Positions 7,660-11,855 of a stretch of DNA of 11,855 nucleotides are shown one piece after another. The translations under genes were made by a program, and so were the position numbers. Position 1 is the stretch's first letter. Each line of letters starts with the position of its first letter. This DNA is from Lachnospiraceae bacterium UBA3845 (GTDB lineage: Bacteria > Bacillota > Clostridia > Lachnospirales > Lachnospiraceae). The notes beneath the pieces are model-generated. The model was not told where the DNA came from. It worked only from the letters and a program-made list of their open reading frames with translations, and did no database searches. The DNA lies in contig DGHP01000176.1 in NCBI GenBank assembly GCA_002392705.1, forward strand, positions 1-11,855, written 5' to 3'.

Positions 7660-7747
7660 GGAAAATCTGCGTACCGTAGGACGGACCTACAGCTGTAACA
7701 ACACTTAACCCGGATACGAGGGAAAGTCTGCGTACCGTAGGACGGAC
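7660..7747. repeat. 27-bp direct repeat pair
   Basis: Bases 7660-7686 and 7721-7747 are identical except at one position (GGAAAATCTG versus GGAAAGTCTG, followed by CGTACCGTAGGACGGAC). The offset is 61 bases, and the intervening 34 bases are unrelated. They lie in the 323-bp non-coding stretch after the alpha-xylosidase gene. No coding frame runs through them. They may be a two-site operator, a remnant of a mobile element or part of a structured RNA; two units are too few to call an array. Confidence 0.6.
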
Positions 7748-7765
7748 TTGTAAAGATACGGAATG

Positions 7766-7801
7766 GTTCAGCGTCTTTTCGCGTTTGGAAAGGCGCTGAA
7801 C
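7766..7801 (+). terminator. Long hairpin downstream of the alpha-xylosidase; possible terminator
   Basis: GTTCAGCGTCTTTTC (7766-7780) pairs with GGAAAGGCGCTGAAC (7787-7801) as a continuous 15-bp stem with two G-U pairs and a GCGTTT loop. The sequence after it (TGATGTTTGATC) is only mildly T-rich, so termination is plausible but not certain. It is the best candidate for ending the DUF624/alpha-xylosidase transcript. Between it and the next gene at 7964 I see no clear promoter. Confidence 0.5.
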
Positions 7802-7963
7802 TGATGTTTGATCCGCAGCATTTTGACATGGTGCTTCGTACCGGAGAGAGCGATTGATTATCAGTACCGGAGGCTAAAGATGGAATGGAGCTTACCGGAA
7901 GCAAGTTGTGACGATAGACTTACTGCTTTCAACTTGCAGCAATAGATCAGAATGGAGAATTGA

Positions 7964-8431
7964 ATGAGCTTGGAACAGATGGAAGTGCTGCGCGCCGGCG
8001 AGGAATGGGCAAGGGCGGGAGCTTATTCGGTACGGATCCAGGGCATGAACAGGCAGCACCACATTTCCCTGAGAGAAGAATTTGATGAACATGACGGGGA
8101 TGGCACGAGATATATCGTGCTTCTGGATGAAGGCTATCCGGTGGCGACATGCCGTTTCTATGAGCTTGACAGGGAACGGGTCATGATCGGCCGGGTCGTT
8201 GTACTTCCAAAGTACCGGGGCAGCGGACTGGGCAGGAAGGTTATCCTGGAAGCGGAATCCTGGATCCGCGAGCTGGGATATACTGCGGCGGAGATCGAGA
8301 GCAGAACGGTCGCAACGGGTTTCTATCTGAGACTCGGTTATGAGATCGAAGACGGCAGCGTCGTCCGGAGCGGGGTCTTTGACTGCGTCCGGATGCGGAA
8401 AGACCTGAAGAAGGATCAAAGAGGATTATAG
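7964..8431 (+). CDS. GNAT family N-acetyltransferase
   Basis: A 155-residue GCN5-related N-acetyltransferase. It would transfer an acetyl group from acetyl-CoA to an amine of an unidentified substrate. The acetyl-CoA-binding motif A is RVVVLPKYRGSGLGRKVI (77-94), with the R/Q-x-x-G-x-G/A core at RGSGLG (85-90). The following helix (EAESWIRELGY) and the late VATGFYLRLGYE (116-127), where the Tyr is the usual general-acid candidate, complete the fold. Overall it resembles the small ElaA-like GNAT proteins. The start ATG has GGAG (7954-7957) six bases upstream. It is 54 bases before the membrane-protein gene and probably co-transcribed with it. The substrate cannot be told from sequence. Confidence 0.88.
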   Translation: MSLEQMEVLRAGEEWARAGAYSVRIQGMNRQHHISLREEFDEHDGDGTRYIVLLDEGYPVATCRFYELDRERVMIGRVVVLPKYRGSGLGRKVILEAESWIRELGYTAAEIESRTVATGFYLRLGYEIEDGSVVRSGVFDCVRMRKDLKKDQRGL

Positions 8432-8485
8432 GAGCGCGGAGCCATCCGTAACTATACCTAAGGCGAATAAAACAGATTGTGAGAG

Positions 8486-9445
8486 ATGGAATTTATGGGC
8501 GGACAAAAAGAAGAAAAGAAAAGCTCAATGATTACAGAACAGATTTTTGATGTCATTTGTCTGATTACGTCATATGGCATTCTGTTCCTGCTTCCGCAGA
8601 AGATCGATGTTTTCTTTTATCTGATCTTTGGAATATCCGCTTTTCTCTTCTGCATAGGGTTCTTTCGTCTGGGATTCACCTTCCATGCACCGGCAGGCGC
8701 AAATGGGATTCTGATCGCCGGATTATTTTATGTCATTATCGGAGCTTTGATCAATGCGGCAGCTTTATATGAAATCTGCCGGGATCAGGGCAGCGGACGC
8801 AGTATTACGATTGCGACCCTTCTGCTGATTGAGGCTCTTGTGTTATTTGCCATGGCTGCGGGCAGAAGCAGCACGCCGGAAAGTCAGCTCAGAGCAGCGG
8901 TTCTTTTACGGGCTGCGGCTGTTTTTGCCGTTCTTTTCGGAATTGCATTTGCTCTCTGGAAGCATTTCAGCGAGGCTGCTGTGATAATGGGGACCATACT
9001 TCTGATCGAAGCTGTCTGCCTGTGGAAAATGGGAGGCGGCAGCAACCCCTTTAACACACTGACTCCTGAAATACAGTCAGTCCCGGGGATGCGGATTCCG
9101 ATCGGGGAGCTGAAATCAGTTTTTGCCGATGTTGAGACGCAGCTGGGGTATCCCTGGATCGGGAAAATTCAGACGATGAAGCAGGATTCCATCATTTACG
9201 GTCCTTCGGAAGACGGGTTCTGTGTTTATGGGTATTATCTGTTCGACCAGTTTTATATATCAGGCAGTACGAATCCTCTTTTCCCCGACCCTGAAAATGC
9301 ACAGGGTCATATCACAGAGGAAATCCCGGACAGCGATGGAATTTTGCTGGCAAAAGAAAATCTTCCGGAAGCATACAGAAATATGTTCACCCGATATACG
9401 GAAAAAGGGGAGGCCCGCTGGAGTACGGATCTTTCGGATCATTAA
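8486..9445 (+). CDS. Unrecognised six-helix membrane protein with soluble C-terminal domain
   Basis: A 319-residue protein whose family I do not recognise. Hydrophobic segments near residues 20-36, 41-63, 74-96, 106-125, 139-157 and 163-181 predict six membrane helices arranged as three closely spaced pairs, as in HdeD/DUF308-like proteins; that resemblance is topological only. Residues about 185-319 form a polar domain containing GYPWIGKI and GFCVYGYYLFDQF, rich in Tyr and Phe, with no known catalytic motif. With an even helix number, both ends should lie on the cytoplasmic side. Two ATGs are possible, 8486 and 8495. The second has GATGGA just upstream, so the first three residues are uncertain. 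Spacing suggests co-transcription with the GNAT and macro-domain genes (gaps 54 and 45 bases). Codon use is more AT-rich than in the GH31 genes, which could indicate a different origin. Confidence 0.8.
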   Translation: MEFMGGQKEEKKSSMITEQIFDVICLITSYGILFLLPQKIDVFFYLIFGISAFLFCIGFFRLGFTFHAPAGANGILIAGLFYVIIGALINAAALYEICRDQGSGRSITIATLLLIEALVLFAMAAGRSSTPESQLRAAVLLRAAAVFAVLFGIAFALWKHFSEAAVIMGTILLIEAVCLWKMGGGSNPFNTLTPEIQSVPGMRIPIGELKSVFADVETQLGYPWIGKIQTMKQDSIIYGPSEDGFCVYGYYLFDQFYISGSTNPLFPDPENAQGHITEEIPDSDGILLAKENLPEAYRNMFTRYTEKGEARWSTDLSDH

Positions 9446-9490
9446 GAAAGAACAGGATTGAGAAAATTACAGACAGACGGAGGATTCACG

Positions 9491-10006
9491 ATGAGTTCCA
9501 TTAAAATTCAGAAAATCAGTATAACGGATCTGGAGACCGACGCGGTTGTAAATGCGGCAAATGAAGGCCTGTGGGCCGGCGGCGGCGTATGCGGCGCGAT
9601 CTTCAGGGCAGCGGGACACAGGCAGCTGCAGGACGCCTGTGACAGAATCGGTCACTGCGATACGGGGTCAGCTGTTATCACGCCGGGGTTTCAGCTTAAG
9701 GCAAAATATATCATTCATGCTGTCGGTCCCGTCTGGAGAGACGGAAAGCATAATGAACCAGAACTGCTGTACGGCGCATACAGGAAGTCGCTTGAACTGG
9801 CAGCAGAAAACGGATGCGCCTCCATCGGTTTTCCGCTCATTTCTGCCGGAATCTTTGGATATCCGGCAGATCGGGCATGGGAGACGGCATTACAGGCATG
9901 CCGTGATTTTCTGGATAAAGGAAATGAGATCGACATTATATTTGCGGTCCTTGATGATGCCATGCTGAGGAAGGGACAGCGGATTCTGGAAAATACCGGA
10001 AGCTGA
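9491..10006 (+). CDS. Macro domain protein (probable O-acetyl-ADP-ribose deacetylase/ADP-ribosyl hydrolase)
   Basis: A 171-residue stand-alone macro domain. It binds ADP-ribose and, in related proteins such as YmdB and MacroD types, removes the acetyl group from O-acetyl-ADP-ribose or ADP-ribose from protein. The hallmark VVNAANEGLWAGGGVCGAIFR sits at about residues 19-39, with the catalytic-loop Asn21 and Asn24 and the glycine loop 30-32. The second phosphate loop is PLISAGIFGYP (115-125). HAVGPVW (76-82) is also typical. I chose ATG 9491 because GGAGG (9479-9483) lies seven bases upstream; an upstream in-frame TTG at 9458 has no such site. It follows the membrane-protein gene by 45 bases and ends before a terminator. 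Neighbouring acetyltransferase and macro genes suggest small-molecule or protein modification, but this is inference. Confidence 0.92.
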   Translation: MSSIKIQKISITDLETDAVVNAANEGLWAGGGVCGAIFRAAGHRQLQDACDRIGHCDTGSAVITPGFQLKAKYIIHAVGPVWRDGKHNEPELLYGAYRKSLELAAENGCASIGFPLISAGIFGYPADRAWETALQACRDFLDKGNEIDIIFAVLDDAMLRKGQRILENTGS

Positions 10007-10030
10007 CAGTTCACTGACAGAGCCGGCGAA

Positions 10031-10075
10031 AAAGGACGTTTCTTTTCTGCAGTTCGCAGTAAGGAAACGTCCTTT
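10031..10075. terminator. Bidirectional intrinsic terminator between convergent genes
   Basis: AAAGGACGTTTC (10031-10042) pairs perfectly with GAAACGTCCTTT (10064-10075). The arms continue inwards through a nearly paired segment to CTGC/GCAG with an AGTTC loop, giving about 19 pairs in all. On the minus strand the hairpin is followed by a T-run (TTTTTCGCC); on the plus strand it is followed by TTTCT. It sits between the end of the macro-domain gene and the end of the convergent ribokinase gene and can serve both. Confidence 0.85.
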
Positions 10076-10100
10076 CTGAATGTTGTCCCTTTGCAGCACA

Positions 10101-11096
10101 TCAGTTCACAAGCCCGGATAAAACAGCAGCGTCAAAGCCCTGATAGTTTCGTTCACGCATCAGCGCCTGTACCTCGTCAAGAGTCGGCAGGCTGTTGATA
10201 GCGCCCATGCGGGACACAGTGATTGCCGCGGTGTGGCTGGCAAAATCGAGTGCCTGCGCCTGGGGCAGTCCGGCTGACAGCGCCGTGCAGAAGGCAGCCA
10301 CGAAAGAATCCCCGGCCGCGGTGGGGTCTGCCACATGAGGCATCTTTACACAGGGCGTATGGTGAATCCCATCCTGCCCCGCGATCACCGAACCGTTGCC
10401 GCCCATGGTGATGATGAGGTTCTGAACGCCCCTGTCATGAAAGGCTTTCGCCACAACGGCAACATCGTCAAAATTGATCCCGTTCTCCACATTGATCTCA
10501 TGTCCGGCCAGCAGCGCCGCTTCATGCTCGTTGGGAGAGAGGAAGGAGGCACATTCGAGAAGACCGTCGGACATGGGGGCCGCGGGAGCGGGGTTGATCA
10601 TCACCGGAACGCCGGCGTCATGAGCCCAGCGGGCCACGGTCTCCACTACAGGCATCGGCAGCTCAAACTGCATGATGACCATGTCGTAAGAAGCAACTCC
10701 TTCCCGGAGCCAGGAAAGCTCCTCCGCGGTAATGGTGAAGTTCGATCCGGGGCATACCGTAATACGGTTCTGCGTACCTGTTTCGCTGACTTCCAGCTGG
10801 ATCATGGCCACGCCGGTGGACTCGTTTTCGTCCGTCAGCACGCGGGAAACATCCACTCCGGATTCCTGCGCCACAGCCAGCAGAGCCTTTCCGAAATCGT
10901 CCTTTCCGACCTTGCCGGCCATGGTGACCTCCGCGCCCAGCCGGGCGCACTGCACGGCCTGGTTCAGGCCCTTTCCGCCCGGCGCGGTCTGAAATTTCAT
11001 TCCGATCACTGTTTCACCGGAATTGGGAACTCTCTTCGCCGAGGCGGTCAGATCCATGTTCAGGCTGCCGACTACCAGTATCTTCGGTCGCTTCAT
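10101..11096 (-). CDS. Ribokinase (PfkB family sugar kinase)
   Basis: A 331-residue PfkB-family kinase of the ribokinase type. It phosphorylates D-ribose (or a close analogue) with ATP to the 5-phosphate, feeding the pentose phosphate pathway in the cytoplasm. GSLNMDL (10-16) carries the sugar-binding Asn and Asp. Signature 1 is PGGKGLNQAVQCARLGA (39-55). The ATP/anion-hole signature 2 is DPTAAGDSF (257-265), with catalytic-base Asp263; Pro258 replaces the usual Thr or Val. NPAPA (169-173) and SPNEHEA (187-193) are typical ribokinase motifs. It is about 20 residues longer than E. coli RbsK, mostly from an insertion near 200-215 and an extended C-terminus. The start ATG has AGAGGA at 11104-11109. 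Its ATG overlaps the TGA of a coding remnant upstream, suggesting former translational coupling. No ribose transporter is in view. Confidence 0.93.
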   Translation of the reverse strand: MKRPKILVVGSLNMDLTASAKRVPNSGETVIGMKFQTAPGGKGLNQAVQCARLGAEVTMAGKVGKDDFGKALLAVAQESGVDVSRVLTDENESTGVAMIQLEVSETGTQNRITVCPGSNFTITAEELSWLREGVASYDMVIMQFELPMPVVETVARWAHDAGVPVMINPAPAAPMSDGLLECASFLSPNEHEAALLAGHEINVENGINFDDVAVVAKAFHDRGVQNLIITMGGNGSVIAGQDGIHHTPCVKMPHVADPTAAGDSFVAAFCTALSAGLPQAQALDFASHTAAITVSRMGAINSLPTLDEVQALMRERNYQGFDAAVLSGLVN

Positions 11097-11200
11097 TTTT
11101 TTGTCCTCTCTGCAGCCGCGTTCATGTCATCCTGAATGCGGCGGGTTGTAAGCATCTCCGGCAGCGCGGCTCCCGGCCGCATACAAAATCCCTCGCGCCC
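11093..11200 (-). pseudogene. Orphan 3' coding end overlapping the ribokinase start
   Basis: On the minus strand, a stop-free frame from 11200 ends in a TGA (11095-11093) that overlaps the ribokinase ATG in an ATGA arrangement. Its last residues, ALPEMLTTRRIQDDMNAAAE followed by RTKK, look like an amphipathic C-terminal helix. The frame is closed upstream by a TAA and has no ribosome-binding site. It is also one base out of phase with the DapA-like start at 11276. The simplest reading is that this is the surviving 3' end of a gene once coupled to ribokinase, now joined to another 5' end by a deletion. I do not recognise the protein family. Confidence 0.4.
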
Positions 11201-11276
11201 TTATGTCAATGCTGCCGTCCTGATTCACAGGCGTAATCGCTGCAGTCACTACGCCTTGTACGTCCTTTTTATTCAT
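11127..11276 (-). pseudogene. Truncated dihydrodipicolinate synthase/N-acetylneuraminate lyase-like 5' remnant
   Basis: A 49-codon frame starts at the ATG at 11276, with an excellent ribosome-binding site (GAGAGGG at 11283-11289, six-base spacer). Its first 24 residues, GVVTAAITPVNQDGSID in the core, match the N-terminal pattern of the DapA/NanA TIM-barrel family (G-x-x-x-A-x-x-TP-x-x-x-DGSID). After that the similarity stops: residues 25-49 are Ala/Gly/Arg-rich and do not resemble the family, which is about 290-310 residues long. The frame ends 30 bases before the ribokinase ATG. This is best explained as the 5' stub of a deleted gene that headed the ribokinase operon. It may still be translated as a leader peptide. 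Identification rests on a short stretch. Confidence 0.5.
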
Positions 11277-11334
11277 TATAAACCCTCTCTGTTCATTCTA
11301 TATCTGAAAATTGAAAAAATGTGTTCCGTTTGCC

Positions 11335-11349
11335 TGTAATCATTTTCAT
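11335..11349 (-). promoter_or_regulatory. cre-like LacI-family operator upstream of the ribokinase unit
   Basis: Read on the minus strand, ATGAAAATGATTACA matches the Gram-positive cre consensus WTGNAARCGNWWWCA at 14 of 15 positions (T for C at position 8). The half-sites TGAAA and TGTAA are nearly inverted. It lies about 59 bases upstream of the DapA-like start codon. CcpA, or a local LacI-type ribose regulator, is the likely binder. A weak -10 candidate (TATAGA) lies on the minus strand at 11297-11302 without a good -35. The binding protein is inferred. Confidence 0.45.
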
Positions 11350-11463
11350 GCTTTTCTATAAACAGGGCCCTGCGATCACTGATATGAATCGCCGGGAACT
11401 TTTCCTTAAGCCATGAATTATACAGGACAGACAAACAAATAATGTGCATTTCTGCGGAATCTC

Positions 11464-11472
11464 TGGTATAGT
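11464..11472 (+). promoter_or_regulatory. Extended -10 promoter for the small membrane protein gene
   Basis: TGGTATAGT at 11464-11472 is an extended -10 element (TG-n-TATAGT) with no good -35 at the expected distance, as extended -10 promoters allow. It sits in an AT-rich island about 140 bases upstream of the ATG at 11612, so the transcript would have a leader of about 130 bases. A second AT-rich candidate, TATATA near 11508, could start a shorter leader. Confidence 0.5.
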
Positions 11473-11523
11473 AAAAGGGTATTGTGCAGAAGTCTTTTTT
11501 TCACACTATATATAGAGGCGGAC

Positions 11524-11586
11524 GCTGCCGGCGCACTGTTGAACTCCGGCAGCCGGAGCTGCCGCTCCAGGGCGTTTTCTGCGCCG
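11524..11586 (+). other. Structured 5' leader with competing hairpins
   Basis: GCTGCCG occurs twice, at 11524-11530 and 11558-11564, and both copies are complementary to CGGCAGC at 11547-11553. The second pairing makes a tight 7-bp stem with a CGGA loop. The first makes a longer-looped stem. A third option, GGAGC/GCTCC (11555-11559/11564-11568), also exists, and GCGTTTTCT follows. Mutually exclusive stems upstream of a T-run suggest an attenuator-like or translation-control leader. No known riboswitch class is recognised. Confidence 0.45.
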
Positions 11587-11611
11587 GGGCGGAATTGATT
11601 GGAGAAGCAGG

Positions 11612-11854
11612 ATGAACGAAAAGCAGGATAAAAAAGTCAGGACGGAACGACCGACTTCCCCTGAGCAGATTGACGATTATATCAGAGTGACGACACCCGG
11701 CATGTGGGTTCTGGTCTCGGGTATGCTGGTGCTGCTTCTGGCCGGCCTGATCTGGGCCTATGCCGGCAGGATTGAGAAGCGGGATACGGCTCCCGACGGT
11801 CAGGTAACTACGGAGTATGTTGCCCCGGCGTCTTTTCTGACAGACGCTGAATGA
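11612..11854 (+). CDS. Small one-helix membrane protein, similar to the N-terminus of NHLM-type bacteriocin secretion (HlyD-like) proteins
   Basis: An 80-residue protein with a polar N-terminus, one membrane helix (about residues 31-51) and a short extracytoplasmic tail. The stretch SPEQIDDYIRVTTPGMWVLV followed by a Leu-rich helix and WAYAGRIEKR resembles the start of the membrane-fusion (HlyD-type) subunit of NHLM-type peptide exporters, where the pattern is (D)xxIxVTxPxxW, then a helix, then W-x-x-x-G-x-I. From recall, stand-alone short versions also occur beside NHLM transporter genes. The coiled-coil and lipoyl arms of a full HlyD protein are absent. The start has GGAG at 11601-11604. 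The TGA (11852-11854) overlaps a fresh ATG at 11851, so it appears complete and coupled to a gene beyond the window. It is probably the first gene of an export operon; function is inferred. Confidence 0.7.
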   Translation: MNEKQDKKVRTERPTSPEQIDDYIRVTTPGMWVLVSGMLVLLLAGLIWAYAGRIEKRDTAPDGQVTTEYVAPASFLTDAE

Positions 11855-11855
11855 G

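Noticed and set aside
7660..7747. CRISPR array
   Set aside because: Only two repeat units with one spacer of 34 bases are present, with no further repeats and no cas genes nearby.
7823..7828. TTGACA as a -35 box for the GNAT gene cluster
   Set aside because: No -10-like hexamer lies 16-18 bases downstream (the sequence there is GAGAGC).
7841..7875. Possible third copy of the 4475-4724 element, sharing GAGAGCGATT and ATTATC
   Set aside because: Only about 16 bases resemble the element and the hairpin arms are absent, so the similarity is too short to call a copy.
6816..7904. 362-codon minus-strand frame opposite the alpha-xylosidase
   Set aside because: Antisense to a gene with complete YicI motifs, with no recognisable domain and no ribosome-binding site of note.
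9458..9490. TTG start adding 11 residues to the macro-domain protein
   Set aside because: The ATG at 9491 has a near-perfect GGAGG at ideal spacing and gives the typical macro-domain N-terminus.
11136..11339. 67-codon plus-strand frame in the divergent intergenic region
   Set aside because: It has no ribosome-binding site and an unconvincing composition. It is antisense to the DapA-like remnant, which has a good ribosome-binding site and a family-like N-terminus.

Overview
The window looks like a chromosomal segment of a gut-type Bacillota bacterium, probably Lachnospiraceae. This is inferred from the protein families (tandem GH31 glycosidases with a YesL/DUF624 membrane protein, and a short HlyD-like membrane stub), from the AGGAG/GGAG ribosome-binding sites, and from the moderately high GC of the coding sequence. 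No rRNA, tRNA, insertion sequence, phage gene or CRISPR array was seen.

Left part (1-7640): a plus-strand carbohydrate locus. A degenerate 52-bp tandem repeat (9-142) leads into two closely related GH31 glycosidases (199-2265 and 2377-4383), which end at a strong intrinsic terminator (4401-4430). A 350-bp non-coding stretch follows, holding two copies of a roughly 120-bp structured element. Then come a DUF624/YesL-family membrane protein (4781-5440) and a third GH31 of the YicI alpha-xylosidase type (5601-7640). None of the GH31 enzymes has a signal peptide, so they should act in the cytoplasm on imported alpha-xylosylated or alpha-glucosylated oligosaccharides. No transporter or regulator is visible; they may lie upstream of the window.

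Middle part (7641-10100): a 323-bp non-coding spacer with a 27-bp direct repeat and a long hairpin. It is followed by a closely spaced plus-strand trio: a GNAT acetyltransferase (7964-8431), an unrecognised six-helix membrane protein (8486-9445) and a macro-domain protein (9491-10006). A terminator hairpin at 10031-10075 separates this trio from the convergent ribokinase gene.

Right part (10101-11855): a minus-strand ribokinase (10101-11096), preceded by what looks like a deletion scar. The first codons of a dihydrodipicolinate-synthase/N-acetylneuraminate-lyase-like gene, with their own ribosome-binding site, run out of frame into a short 3' coding end whose TGA overlaps the ribokinase ATG. 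A near-consensus cre-type operator lies upstream of that scar. Divergently transcribed, behind an extended -10 promoter and a structured leader, is an 80-residue one-helix protein (11612-11854). It resembles the N-terminus of NHLM-type bacteriocin secretion (HlyD-like) proteins, and its stop codon overlaps a new ATG at the window edge. A peptide-export operon may therefore begin here and continue beyond the window.
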